A stretch of DNA of 64,000 bases, taken from contig WBMV01000272.1 of assembly GCA_013396655.1 (NCBI GenBank), forward strand, positions 186,001 through 250,000, in the 5' to 3' direction. A program made the position numbers and the translations under genes. This stretch comes from Campylorhamphus procurvoides (taxonomy: Eukaryota > Chordata > Aves > Passeriformes > Dendrocolaptidae). Under the pieces are notes generated by a model. It saw nothing but the letters and a program-made list of their open reading frames with translations. It was not told the origin of the DNA and did not search any database. Shown here piece by piece: positions 35,201 to 48,055 of this stretch. Numbering within the stretch: position 1 is the first letter of the stretch; every line of letters begins with the position of its first letter.

Positions 35201-37461
35201 GATATTTGCTTTGCATTTAACTGATTAGCACTCTGATTGTGACTGGAAAAGAGTGTCTTTTATAAATTTGCAGAGAGGAAGTTATAGAGTATTGCTGCTT
35301 GCAAACAGCCTAAAGAGTTCAGAGTTCTTAGACTGTGATTTTGTGTTTATTTTTACCATAGTTTGTAGTGGACAGCCCTCCATTACAAAGTGAAATCATA
35401 CTTTCAGTTTTACTTTGGTAGTTTTGTAAATGACACTAGAATTGTCAATAGCCTCCCCTTTCCTGTCTCCAGTTATTGCAATGAGAGTGGGAGTAGTTAC
35501 ACTGAAGACGTGAGAGTAACTTAGAGGGTAAATGCTATCAGACTCGGCACCCAGAGGATCAGACCAAACATAAAACACTTTGCTTCCTTGGTTAACCAGC
35601 GGCAGTGCATATGCATCTGCCACAATTAAACATGAGACTTAATTAAAGCTAAACTGAGCACCTTGAATATTGTTGATCAGGTACATGCTCATGTATCAAC
35701 AGACCACACCCAGAAAAAAACTTTCACATGGGCTGAAGTGCTGAATTTGGGAATCACTCTCTGATGATGCTGACAAGGTTCACAGTCTGGAGACTTTAAA
35801 TATATCCCAGGATTTCAGTTAGCCAGAGATGCCCAGGTTAGAAGACTAGCTGCCCAGCTCTCCTGTAAGCTTTCTCTGGCTCACTACTCTTAGGGATTTG
35901 CACAGTTAATGGCTTGGTGCATTTAGGCATCAACAGGTATGGGCTAGGAAGAATCCAGGTCTACACAGGAGGGATGAAAATGTATTTTGCTCTCACTTAT
36001 TTTTGCTTGCCTGTGCTTGGGGTTTTAGAGATCAAAAAAAAAAAAGAGACATACATTTAAAAGAGCTTCTCCATCAAGTTTGTAAAGATACATTGACTCA
36101 GTTAATTTGCAATTAATGTCTAGATGCCCATTTGTCATGGACAAGATTCTTTATTGTGGCTCTACCTGTGAATCAGCTGGACAAAGGACATGAGCTGTTC
36201 ATTTACTTTTAGTACCCTTATTTCTTGGAATAGTCATCTTCACACCTAGATATGTCTTGAAAAAAACACCTTCCTGGGATTAGTGGTGTTTTGAAACACT
36301 TCTGTGACATGGTGGGAATATTCAGATGGCTTCTTTGGCCACCAAATAAAATATTCTGCATTCTGCGTACCTACATACTCTATCCAGGACGTTTTTCTTC
36401 AGATACACAGGTCTTAGATTCTGAACTGTGCCAAAGTTACTCACAGCAAATGGTGTGGAAATCCCCCATGATTTTTTATTTTGCAACAGCTAACTGGCAT
36501 CTGTGAAACTTTGCCATCTGTTTAACAATGATGCTGTGTATATAATGGAAGTATTTTTGCTGCATCTCTAAAATCTTCCTCAAGAATATGATACTGAAAT
36601 AGTCAAGGAACAACTAAGTGAACAATATTAGAACACATAACACAGAAAACACCTTGATCTCAGAGATGACTAAATAAACAATTCTACTTATAAAAGTATT
36701 TTTCTTGTCATCATAAAAAAAAAGAAACCTTAGAAGTGCAATTCTAATTCTTATAAGAGAATTTTATTGATCATAATTTCAAGACACAATAATTTAAAAA
36801 CTCAGAGAGGAATTGAGAAAAAGTGGAGTGGGAGCTTGAAAGAGCTTTTTGGGATAAGTCATTATGATTTCAATTAAAAAAAGTTATCTGTTTCTATAGC
36901 AAACAGAATACTGTGGACTGTTTTTACCAGGAGTTTGTATACAGAAGTGGCTTGAAAAGGAAAAATAAACTTCTCAAAGACTAGAAATGAAACCATCTGA
37001 GCATATCAAAGGGAAAATGCAGGATAATATCAAAAACACCCAATAACATAAAAATACTTGCAATATATGAAGTTGCTTTGCCTGTCAAAGTGTTTTTCAC
37101 ATATCTTGCCTCCATGATGGGACAAGGTCACTAAGAAAAGACTAATTTTCTATTCTCTCTAAAAAGTAACAATTCTGACAGGCATGAAGGCACTTTCTCA
37201 TGTTAATTTCAAGAGGGTTATTGGGGTTCTGTATGAACAAAGTATTTTAAGAGAGATGACAACCACAACAATTCTATGAAGCCTGACTGATGATGCCTGA
37301 GTCCTTGCCTGATTAAGTCTGATAGCATTGTCTGTCTGTTCTCCATTGTTCTCCAGACTTGAGCAGGGAAGACCCCCAGGGCCTTCCCTTTGCTTGGGAC
37401 CTTCACTGTCTCTTGCACTGCCCAGGTCTGCATACATTAGGGTGCACTGGAAAGACCATTT
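32232..37461. other. Intergenic, nothing recognised
   Basis: AT-rich. It holds a T16 run at 32,761-32,776 and a TA repeat at 33,832-33,847. No gene or interspersed repeat was identified. Confidence 0.6.
33832..33847. repeat. (TA)n simple repeat
   Basis: Eight TA units in intergenic DNA. Confidence 0.9.
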
Positions 37462-37997
37462 CCTACAGGTTGAGGGAGGTGATCCTGCCTCTCTACTCAG
37501 CCCTAGTGAGGTCACACCTGGAGTGTTGTGTCCTGCTCTGGGCTTCTCAGAAAAAAAGAGACATGAAGTTCCTGAAGCAGGTTCAGCTGAGGGCTACAGA
37601 GATCATATCATTAAGGGATGGGAGCATCTCTCTAATAACAAAATGCTGAGGGAGCTGCGCTTGTTCTGCCTCAGGAAGAGATGACTGAGGGAGGACCTCA
37701 TCAAAATCAGGCTATTCCTGGTAGTGCCAAGCAAGAGTACAAGAGGCAACAGGCAGAAACTGTTGCACAGGAAGTTCCACCTGAATATGATGAAGAACTT
37801 CTTTACAGTGCAGGTGACTGCAAACTGGAACAGATTGCCTGGAGAGGTTGTGGAGTCTCCCTCATCTGGAGATAATCAAGAACTGTCTGGATGCAATCCT
37901 GTGGCATGTGCTCTAGGATGACTCTGCTTGAGCTGGGAGGTTGGACCACATGACCCACTGTGGTCCTTTGCAGTCTGACCCATTCTGTGATTTTGTG
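37462..37997 (+). mobile_element. CR1 LINE, 3' fragment, plus orientation
   Basis: It begins in the AGGTTGAGGGAGGTGAT-type block, continues with CTCTACTCAGCCCTAGTGAG, GGAGCATCTCTCT, a CAAGAGGCAAC block, GAAGTTCCACCTGAATATGA and GAGAGGTTGTGGAGTCTCC. It ends with GACCCATTCTGTGATTTTGTG, the ATTCTGTGATT-type 3' repeat of CR1. The order and the intact 3' end identify a 5'-truncated CR1. The reading frame is broken by several frameshifts, so the overlapping frames (37328-37921) are fragments of dead ORF2. Confidence 0.93.
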
Positions 37998-38707
37998 TAT
38001 CTTCCACATTCAAAACAGTTTTATGGTTAGAAAGCCAACCACTGAGGAACTAAAGGAGGGTTCCTTTGTGACTGCAATTTCACTTGCATGTGCGAATCAA
38101 GTTAACAGAGACCAAACCTCAACAGGGTAATGCTTGGAAGCACTGTTCAGGTCTACTGCCTTAAAGCTCTTTCTTCTTATAGTTGCTTTGTGTGTAATTG
38201 ATTAGCTGTCTGTCCTGCGCAGAGATCTTGCAAAATAGTTACTAAGGGATTGTGTCATGAAATATTTGGAAAGACAGTTTCTATTATAATAAGAAACCTA
38301 ATTTGTGATAAAATTACTGATTTGTGAATATCAGTAAGGTCAGTAAGATAATGAGAAACCTAATTTGTGATAAGATTACTGATTTGTGAATATCAGTAAT
38401 ATCAATGTGTCAATAAGAATCACAGCTGCTAAATTCTCTGTAATCCTCTGATTGTCAAGGTTGCATTTCGGGTGATAGAGGAAGGAAGGTTTGGGAGGAG
38501 GAAGCCTTTCATGTGTGTAAGAGAGAAACCTTTGAAACATGGTCTATGAAGATGAGGCTTGTGTGCTTGACTTCTAAAGAATGTCTGTTAAATGCCTTTT
38601 AGGTTACATTTCCATTGATCCAGCTTCACTTTATTTTGACATGTTGTTCCTCCCATTCTGCTTTGTCTACTCTTGTTTTTCTGCATTCATATTTCAGGAT
38701 CTAATTT
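37998..38707. other. Intergenic spacer between two CR1 copies
   Basis: AT-rich. It contains a two-copy local tandem duplication (38,292-38,399) and otherwise nothing recognisable. Confidence 0.6.
38292..38399. repeat. Two-copy tandem duplication, 62-base period
   Basis: The segment beginning AGAAACCTAATTTGTGATA and ending GAATATCAGTAA occurs at 38292-38336 and again at 38354-38399, with only about one or two mismatches. The second copy starts 62 bases after the first. It is a recent local duplication with no known function. Confidence 0.85.
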
Positions 38708-39870
38708 GTGTTGAAAAAGACTTCAGGACATCTCTAGAACAATCTCCTGATCAAAGCAGAACCAACTAGGTCAGGCCAGGTTACTTAACAATGTTTTAGT
38801 TAGGACTTGAAAACCTCCAGGGCTGGAGCATGAACAGCCTCTCTGGACACCTTCCTTTAACACCTGAGAGTCCTCACCATGAAAAACCTTTTCCTTACAT
38901 GTAGTCTGAATGTCTCTTATTTAAATTTGTGCCTGATGTGTCTCTTCCTTGCAGTATGCCCTACCATCAAGAGTCTGGGTTTATTTCCCCTGTAGATACT
39001 AGGGGACTGGTTTCAGGTACCCTCGTCACTGAAGACATCTCTTTCCAACAATGGACAAGTTGTGGTCCTTCATCCTCTCCTGAAAGATGACGTGCTTCAG
39101 CTCCCAGCCATCTTGGTGGCTGTTCCCTGAACAGCCCCCAGTTTACCAATGCCTCTCTTGTATTGACTGAGGGCACCAAAACTGGATGCACTATCTAGAT
39201 GTGGACTAGTAAGAGGTATGATCCCTTTCTGATTCCCCAGCTATGACTGGCTGTTCATAAGCCCAGGATGCTATTGGCCATCTTTACTGCCAGGAGACAC
39301 TGCTTGCCATTTGCCATGGTCCCTGGGGTCTTTTCTATAGAGCTGCTCCCTGGGAAGCTCATTGCCAGACTCTGACATTGAAGAGGCTCTTCTTTCCCTC
39401 TGGAGTTGGGCAATGTCCTCTTGTCCCACAATGTTGAATTGCATCGTGTTTATCTTGGCCAATTCCTCCAGTCTCTCTGGGTCCCTCTTAATGACAGCTC
39501 TGATCTCAGAACCTGATGAAAGTGTGCTCTGTTGCATCCTCCAGGTCATTAAGAACAGGGCCCAGAATAAAGTCCTGTGATACTCCACTTGTTTCTGACC
39601 TTCAGGCAGCATATTATCCATTAACTATGGCACTCCAAGCCTATCAATCTACTAGATCATCTATACAGACTATAAGATACTAACTTGAATATGTATGTAT
39701 TTAGTCTTGCCAAAGTCAGGGTAAATAAAAGCCATTGTTCTGTACTCCTGCACAACTCTGGTCATTTTATGATAGAAAGCTACCAGGCTGGTCAGGTGTC
39801 ATTTACACTTCATAAATCCATGCTGACTCTTTTGAGTCACCTTCTCATTCATGGGCACAAAAATGTATCC
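38708..39870 (-). mobile_element. Old CR1 LINE, minus orientation, ~1.2 kb
   Basis: Read on the + strand, the diverged antisense CR1 blocks appear in the correct order. These are GAAAAAGACTTCAGGACATC, CAAAGCAGAACCAACTAGGTC, CTCCAGGGCTGGAGCATGAA, AAAAACCTTTTCCTTACATG, and a block corresponding to '...ACTGGATGCACTATCTAGATGTG'. They are followed by GCCCAGGATGCTATTGGCCATC, CATTAAGAACAGGGCCCAG, and TCCATGCTGACTCTTTTGAGT. These cover the 3' untranslated part back into the reverse-transcriptase coding region. Divergence is clearly higher than in the 25.5-kb and 59-kb copies, and many indels are present. The 116-codon minus frame (39271-39621) lies within it. Confidence 0.85.
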
Positions 39871-40695
39871 CTATAATGCAAAAAGGAAACTGGTCCTTTA
39901 GAAGCTCAGGTTGGCCTTCCACAGAATCAGTGAAAATGGATGGCATTTGTGTTCCTATGAACAAGACATGCAAGATACTGCACATTTCAAGTCAGCAGGA
40001 GTTTTAGCAGCTATTTCAGTGGAAACAACTCCAAGTCATAAACTGGAAATGGGTTTGTTTGTTAATAAAAACTCTTTCTGAGTTAATCATAGTTTAAGAC
40101 TGAGGAGACAATTTTTTGTTAGGTTGTTTTTTTTTGACAGAACCCATAGGCCAAACAATAATAAAGAAGGATGTCTTGCCCTGGGAGCTGCTTCACCTAG
40201 CTACTCTTTGAATTGGAGTTCATAGGAAGTGGAATGTGTTAGGAACTAACCATAAAGAATACTAGGGTTATTTCTTTTATCTTAGCTGCACCTGCCTTTA
40301 GTGCACAATAGTTAAGATTATAGCTGTGTCTTGAAACTCAGACTAGGGGTTTTGAACTCAGTAAGCAGGAGATGGTTTGAGCATCAAACACGGCCTGTCC
40401 TTTAAGATCTCTTCAGCAGTAGTACTGAAAGTATTGTATACTTCTACTTTTTCTGTCTTTTTTGTTGTCTCAGTTTAATGACAATATATTCAGGAGGTGA
40501 TAGCTCTAATGAGATAAACTCTCCTTTTTTATTTCCCTTCCCACAATATAGAGAAGGTAAAAATAACACGGAGTCTGAACGAAGAAGGAGAATATATAAT
40601 TTTAGTAAAAAAGGAAAAAAACAACCCCCCCAACAATAGCAGAAAATATCACCTAGTTTCCCCTCTCTCCCCCCAGGTTAAAACAAAACCTGGAA
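39871..40695. other. Intergenic, nothing recognised
   Basis: AT-rich. It ends in an A-rich then C-rich stretch (about 40,605-40,680) beside the GC-rich island that follows. Confidence 0.55.
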
Positions 40696-40703
40696 GGACA
40701 TTT

Positions 40704-41222
40704 TGTTCGACAGAGTTTTATGCTGTGTGGCTTACAGAGTAACTCCCACATGGGTGGGTGGGTGGTGGGGGCTGATCCTGCACGGTGCTGGGGCCGGGCC
40801 AGGGAGCGGCGGCGCTTTGTGCGGGCGAGAGAGCAAAACAGTTGCGGCTGTGATGGGACAGCTCCACAATGGGAAATTCCAGTGCCCTTGCGGTGGCGGC
40901 TGTGAGGTTATTGCAAAATAGCTTGCAAAGCGCTCTGAACGGCAGCGATATGGTGATTCCCGTGAGCCGGGGCTCCCTCGGACAGCGAGGGAATGGCTGA
41001 GTGCCCTGGCAAAGGCACAGGGAATCCGTGGTGCTCCAGCGGGCAGAGAAGCCAGGTACAGAGAGAGTAGTTCTGACTGTGCCCACCTTTTATCTCCTGT
41101 CTCTCGAGTCCCTGGGATGCTCCACTCCAGGGACCCACCTTTCCTGCGGGTCTTGAGACCCCTGGGGTACAGTCTTCTGCTGGTCCAGCTCAGACGGGGT
41201 AGTCCCCACCTCTGAAATTACA
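40704..41222 (-). other. CpG-rich island; candidate LTR or promoter
   Basis: A sharply GC- and CpG-rich block lies inside AT-rich DNA; the core at about 40,780-41,050 has roughly twenty CpG by eye. Read on the minus strand it could be an LTR: it starts TGTAATTTCAGAGGTGG, has a TATA-like GATAAAAGG about 130 bases in (plus-strand 41,087-41,096), and ends ATAAAACTCTGTCGAACA. TG...CA ends fit, but the flanks (ACATTT left, TGATGG right) show no target duplication. The alternative is a CpG-island promoter of an unannotated transcript. Open frames on both strands (up to 122 codons, 40718-41086 minus) are expected from GC-rich sequence and have no family signature. The exact limits are tentative. Confidence 0.45.
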
Positions 41223-44200
41223 TGATGGTATGAAATATTGATCACTGAAAATCCTTTCCATTTAACTAAAACTGCAATATTTATTTTATTGAAATTTACA
41301 GTCCTTAAATAATGAATTTGAGACTGCATAGCCTAATATTAGAGAAAAAGACAGCAAGTCACACCACCATGGTAAATACTTGCTTTGTCTTATTGACCGT
41401 TAAAGTAATCCTTTTCATTGTGTATTTCCCTGGTTTTTATATTTAATTCTTACATGCTATTTGAAATTAGATTTAACTGTACTAACACATGCCTAAAAAG
41501 AGGTGCTTTCTTCACTACATAATCAAGGAGTTTTGTGTAATCTTTAGTGCACAGAAAAGAGTAACTCCATCCTATGCATGCCTACATGTTCCATTACTGG
41601 TGCAGCTTTAAATCACTTGACCAAAAGGATGCTCATTATCAGTACAGCCTGTGTTCCACATGACCCCTCACATCAGAGGCATTTGATATGGATTTCTACC
41701 TGACTCTCCATTACGTGCTAATCTGATAATACTAGAAAACTTGACAACTTTCCTTACTCTGGCTCAGATTCATGTAATGTCATTTGACATACTTAGCTGC
41801 AAAACTTGAGTTAGAGGCATGATCACCTTAGGATGGCTTGCAATCAGTACAAAGAGATAAATACACCCCAGGACTGATTTGGCCCATCTCTTTATCAGTC
41901 TGTTGCCAATATAGGGAGTTTGGGATAGTTAGGCTCCTATATTGGTGTCTCACTGAAGTAAACACATCAATCCCTGTTTTTGTTCAATCTTGGGCAAGCT
42001 TTGCTGCAAACAGGGAGTTACAAATTATTTTGTCCACTTTCAGACCCTTGAAAGATTTAGGATTTTTTTCCACCTCTTTTAGTATGTTCTTGAAAGAAGT
42101 GGGAGGGTGTCAGGGGATGAGGGGAGAAAAAAAAAGTTATATTTTGATAGGCCAAAAGTTCATTAAGCAGCTTTTAATTTTCTGTTATTTTAATGATTTT
42201 CTGACTGAAAGTCATTAAATGCTCAAAAAATGTGCAAAACCAAAAGCTGTTGCACAGCTGTAATTGGCCAGAAGGTGATATCAGGAGCCCTCAAGGCATC
42301 GCTTCAATATACTAAATTCAGCACATTCCCTTGACTTCCCATTGCTTTGTTTTGCTCTTCAAAACTTAGTGGAAACACAGATGACAACTCAGGATAAGTT
42401 CACCAATGAATTTTAAAGTATAGCCTGGTTTTGCAGACAACCAGACTTAGAAAAAGACTTTTTTAGAGGTATACCCTTACTAGTTATGTGGCTGTGGTAA
42501 TGCAGGTAGCAGTGATAGCTGGGTAGGGGTAGGATATTTATTCTAAAAGACTATTGAATACAGCTGAAAGGAAAGCCTTTAAGAGAGAACCTGCAAAGAG
42601 GAAAGTTGTCTTACAACCTGCTCTGGGCAAGGGAAAAAGACAGAATTTATATGTGAAAAAGTTTTACTTGAGAAGGGCTTTAGGTGAGGTGCAAATCTCT
42701 CTTGAACTGACAAAGTGGTCTGTGGCAGGTGCTCCCATCTTTTCATGCTTCATGCATTGTGGAAGTGCAAAGGCAGTACAAACCACAGGCTCTGAGGTTA
42801 CTTGATGTTTCCAAAATAATGATAGGCACGGCAGGTCTATTCAGACGTAGGAGTAAGGGAAACAGGAGGCCTGATGTAAAAGAGTATCCAGGCTTCAGCA
42901 CATTATCATCCAGCATTCAACTCTGATAAATTTGTGAGGTAAAAAAGTGCTGCTGTTTTCAGGATACTGATGGTACATTCATTGAAGTCTAGAGTCATTA
43001 GGCTGTTTATGACAAATCCCACATAAATCCCATGCAGAAAATCATGATGAGAATTTATGAGGTCAGTTCTGAGTCCTCATTCTAAGATGTTGCCTCTCTG
43101 TACTCAGCTCCTAAAGGTGAATTTTTCCCAAGTTAATGCAAGCTGTGTTTTCTCTAATTTGATGCCACTGCTTTTTCCTGTCCAACTCTCTTACTGCCTT
43201 GGTCAGCTGAGCTTCTGAATTCAAAAGGAAATTGATGACATTTCAAGAAAGCAAGAGTTTATTTGCTATATATAGAGTACTTTTGTGGAACTGTTATACT
43301 AAATGCAGCAAACAGTCATGTTTCTCCTCTTGCTAGTTTAATTTGAAGCTACAATGTAAATTGAGATATGTATGTATAGTGTAACTTTTGTTGTCATGTA
43401 AAGTCAAATTAATACTGTTTTTACCGAACAAGACATGGCACTACCCTATGCTTTGATAAAATACAGGTGAATCCAACATCACATGGGCTGTTTCCCTATT
43501 TGCTGGGGCACATCTCTGAATTATTTGGACAAAACAAAAAAAAAACCAAAAAGCCAAAATAACTGAAAACAAAACAAACAAAAATCAACCAAGCAAACAT
43601 CCCCCAAACACAAACAGAAAAACAACAAAAAATATCCTCAAAACCCAAAAACCCCCAAAAAACAGGTCCCTGCAGAATCCTATAATCCTCATTGCATAAG
43701 CCCCAGGAATTATCAGGATTTGCAAGAGTGCAAGACTTGATGACTGGTCCTTTCAGCAGTAATACCTTCTTAATGGAATTTTGGCGTTATACCTTATTGG
43801 AAAAATGCAAGAGATGCTGCAAACAGCTGTCCCCTAGTGCCTGTAGGATACTTATGAATAAACATATTTGCAGTTGTTACATACTAGTAGACACCACTGG
43901 CTATTATTAATTCTTTAGATCTGAACTGAAAGGTAAACTTAAAAAAAAATCTAGATTTTTGCAAATTCTGTGGCACGACTTGAAAACATAATGTTTCTCA
44001 TAAAGTGAGCCAGTGGTCTCAGGCTGCACACCCACAATGGGACAAAAAAAAGTCTCTTGGTTTAAACTGAATGAGTTCAGTTCAGCTTTAGTTGTGGCAA
44101 TTTTTTTCACTCAGCTAATCATCCTCCCTTGGGGCTAATTTTCAAACATTGCTCTTTATTTTCTCTTTACAGCTGTACTTAGGAAAGGAAGAGTCACTAA

Positions 44201-46129
44201 CACATAGTTGTATTTTTCTCATTTATTCTTTTAAATGAAGCTAAAGAAACTCTCAACGTTAAGGAGTGAAAAATCTCAGGAAGTGTTTTCATTAAAACTC
44301 TGCTGGCAGCAACAATCGTGCCTCTGGCATTGAGCGTTGCCTGTGTGTTCCTCAGTTCTCAGTTGCTCTGATAGACTGTATAATTTCTTCCTGTTGAAGT
44401 GATTCAGTGTGAGGAAACAATTCCTTTACTGCTATATTCTGATGTTAAATAAATGATTGTTTTAAAATATAATACTTTTAAGGCCTTATCCCAATATTGT
44501 CAGTGTATTCAGAAACTTTGAGAATACTAAGCAGGGAAAGATGTTACAGAGATAAAATTATATGATCACTCTGTACTTGCCTTCTGTGCTTTTGCACCAA
44601 CAGCAGTATTTCTACTTCTTTGCTGCTTCTGACTTGAGGCATACATCTATTAATGAAAATAGCCAATTTCTTTTTGCCTAAGCATCTGCTTCTGAAAATG
44701 GCACCTGAAAGTCCATCGCAGAAAAGAAGGAACCATTCTGGGAATCCTGTGACATCAGGTTGGGCCACAAAGTTGTAGAATGTAAATGAATATCCTATTT
44801 CTCCTGCCAGCTGTTTTGACAAATACATAAATTGGTAAACCTTCAGCTTGCTTTCTTATCAGCTTATGTATTTTCATATGTTCTCAAGGAATCTTATAGC
44901 TACCACAAGGAGGAAACATTTTTATTTTGTTCTAATGGCAAGTCCTTCTCCAAATAATGAGAGCCTTTCTCTTCTCTTAAACTGTTTCTTCATTACTTTG
45001 TTATTTTGCACACAATCCTATTCTACAACTGCCAAGTTTTACTGCATTGTTTTTTTTGTCGAGATCTATGTGTAATTCTTAGGCATTGAGACATTTTCTA
45101 CTCCATATTTTCTGTTTGTCAGTATAAAATACTTCTTAAAGCGGCCAATAATTGGGTTTTGTAAATTTAACTCTTTGCACATGCAAGAGCCATTGGCAAT
45201 TAATTATGAACATTTAAAAATACTCTATGGAGCTGTTGTCAAGTTCAGAATAGACAATAATTGTCTGGATTTAATCAGATCCATAAAGTAGTATTGTGAT
45301 AGATGACATGACAAGGGAAACTGTCTCTGCAACTGCAGCATTTCTGCATGCAGTTGTTTGCTTGCTATGCCTTATATTTTGTAGCCAGCAACAGAACACA
45401 AATTCTGTAGTGTGTGCTGGCTTTCTATAGGTTTTTCATCTTGAAAGTGTGTTTCCAGTAGCAATATCAGCATTGGGCAGAAGAGGAATTTGAAAACTTT
45501 TATCCAGTACACAGAGACAAACATTGTTTTGTCTTGTCTTTTTTGCCAAAGAAACTGAGAAGATATGAAGACTCAGGAAGACAGAACTGATAGAAGCGAG
45601 GGCGAGAAGCAAGGAAAACCTGTGAAGGCACAGCAATTTGACACCCGGTTTTGAGTGATTTATGTTGGTATCTTTAGTTTGGGAAAGTTTTAAGAAAACT
45701 AAGTATAGAATAAAATTCCAGAGTGTCCCGTGACAGTACAGTATCACAGTCACCTGAGGGTTCCAAAAGGACTGGTAGGTTCATGGCAACAGGAAGTAGC
45801 TGGATAAAAGTCTGTATAGATTTGCTCAAGTATATACTTGTACTTTAAAGGGTCCCCTGAAGGAAAGTGCACTGTTCTGGTTGTAAGTCCTAAGGCTTCT
45901 TTAAATTTCAGTCTATACCCTCAGTTCTTTCATGTGATAGTGCCTCAAATTATGTTGAAGCATTTGTCCCTGCTCCTTCGGAGTTTTCTGAATGAAGTCT
46001 GTTAGTTTATTTTTCAATGAATAAAGACATTGTTTCTTCATATTCTTTATTTTATCCAAATTCACATAAGCCATTAATTTCTGCCTCCCAGTGAGAGACT
46101 GGATTTGCATCTCATTGGCTTGTTTGACT
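41223..46129. other. Intergenic, low-complexity tract, no gene recognised
   Basis: AT-rich with one A/C-rich low-complexity tract at 43,530-43,664. Short frames, including a 126-codon one at 41838-42218 and a Lys/Arg-rich one at 42554-42805, match nothing I know. Confidence 0.55.
43530..43664. repeat. A/C-rich low-complexity tract
   Basis: About 135 bases made almost only of A and C (AAAAC, CCCCCAAA). No surrounding element boundaries were seen. Confidence 0.88.
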
Positions 46130-46460
46130 GATGGGTCAAATCAACGCCCTTGTCTGCGTGTGTGGTGGGAAGGGGGCCAGGCCTGTTCACACGGTAGGGC
46201 CTGCAGCCAATGTGGCCTCCAGGATTGACAGGAACATGGCATGGGAGCCACCTAGGGCACCTGTCAGTCAATAAAGCCTGCCCTGTAGGCTGCCCACACC
46301 ATACCCCTCAGAGCCCCTGATGGGCTGTGGCACCCTCACTTGGGCCAGGAGGGCACTGAGGGGTCAGTGAACCAGATGTCCTGCCTGTAGGACGGAGCCA
46401 AACCCTACAAGCACAGGGCTTCCATTTTGTTCAGCCTTCTGTCTCTGGACGTGCCACTGT
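46130..46460. other. GC-rich island, possible LTR remnant
   Basis: A GC-rich patch in AT-rich DNA, starting near CAAATCAACGCCCTTGTCTG and containing an AATAAA at about 46,270 followed by GCCTGCCCTGTAGGCTGCCC. A regulatory-looking GC-rich block with an internal polyadenylation hexamer is LTR-like, but I cannot define TG/CA ends or a target duplication. It does not match the other LTRs in the window by eye. Confidence 0.35.
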
Positions 46461-48050
46461 GTGACCTCTTGGCAGTAACTATCTTTGTCTTCTCTGTTTA
46501 CTCATTCCTTCTCTTAATCCTTCTTTCCTTTAAGTCTTATTGACTTAAATGGAATAATGATAGTTTATAGCACTTGATGATTTTGCATTATGGCTTAAAT
46601 AAATATATAAATGAAAATTGGGATGCTGCTATTGGCCATAGCATATCCCAACAATGCTCTTATTTGTTTTTTCCATTGGGGCTTTTTGTTTGTTTGTTTG
46701 TTTGCTTGTTGTTTCAGCCAGTATAATCTATGGATCTCTCTCCTTGATTTGCCTTATTTTCTGAAAATGCAAATTAGAAGTAAGATTATTTTAGTCATGC
46801 TATTTTTCACTGTAGTAAATTGTTTCTCGAGATACTTGCTTCCCATCACAAAACAGGTAGGATTAATCATTTTCTGAAAAGGTGTAGGATGTCTGTCATA
46901 ACTAAAGGAAGCATAAATGATTAATTAAGACTGCATAGGGAAAATTGATTTAACCAAATTCTATCTGTAGTGACTGTCTGCCTTCACTGACTTTGTCAAA
47001 TGGTTCTTTTTTTGAGCACATATTGAGATTTCTGAACTCAGAAAAAGAAGCCGTATGGTTTAATATTTCAATGAGATATATATATATAAAAGGTACACAT
47101 TCTAAAAGTGTATCTACTATCGACTTATGAAAAGTACCACTCAGCCTGTACCACTAGTTCCTATTCTTTTGGCTAATCTCTCCTTATAGATGCTTCAAAA
47201 CATTCTGCACCATTAGAGGTGTATCTGAACAACTTGCCACAATATTCCATTTGGTTGATCTATTGTCTCCTCCCTTCATTTTAAAATATTAAAGGGAATT
47301 ATATCAGCTGTGGTTTGATATCTAAATCTTCAGACTTGGCAGTTGTACATTTTCCTTTTCAGTTTGATAGTCTGTTACAGGGCTGTCCTATTCTAGTTTT
47401 GCTATTAGTCACTAACCTAAACAGTGTGATTATTTGCAGTAACATGTAGGAAAGTCTCAAAGTAATGGATTCTGGAAGGGTCAGCAGTAGAAAATATTTC
47501 CCATATATGAGACATTTTCAAACAAGAAATGAAAAGTATCAAGTGGTAACCCTGTAAATAGGAACATAATCAAGAGTGCAGATGGAAAAAATAAGGGAAA
47601 GTAGGTCAAGGATGAGTCTACTGATACAGCCAGAGAAAAACTGATGCGTGTACTAGAGGCTCTGTCATTTCCATGAAGAGCTTCATCCTACAAAGCCAGC
47701 AAAAAATAGATCTCAAAGTGGAAGAAGCACTGAGTGGTTTGAAGCCTGTTTGCATTTCAGAGAGATAAACAAGGGCAACATGTATCTGCAGTCAAGAGTT
47801 TGAAATGGCAACAAGAAGAAATCTCGAGTATAGTTTGTTGGACACTATTTGTTCCCCTCTTCTTAATCAGTCATTTTCCAATATATATGATGACAAAAGA
47901 GTAGCTGAATTGGTGTTTGCCCAGAAATAGCTGGTCTGGTCCTGTGTAAAATGAGGGGTTTTTTAGGATGGTGCCATTCATAGGGTGTGGTAACACTGCC
48001 AAAGATTTTGAAAATCTCTTCCTCAAAGCTGCGGATGGCTTCTGTTTTTA
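46461..48050. other. Intergenic, simple repeats only
   Basis: It contains TTTG repeats at about 46,685-46,706 and TA repeats at about 47,075-47,088. No gene was recognised. Confidence 0.6.
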
Positions 48051-48055
48051 ACTAG

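Noticed and set aside
41838..42218. A 126-residue plus-strand frame
   Set aside because: No motif or homologous pattern, no splice-consistent neighbours, ordinary AT-rich composition; likely chance.
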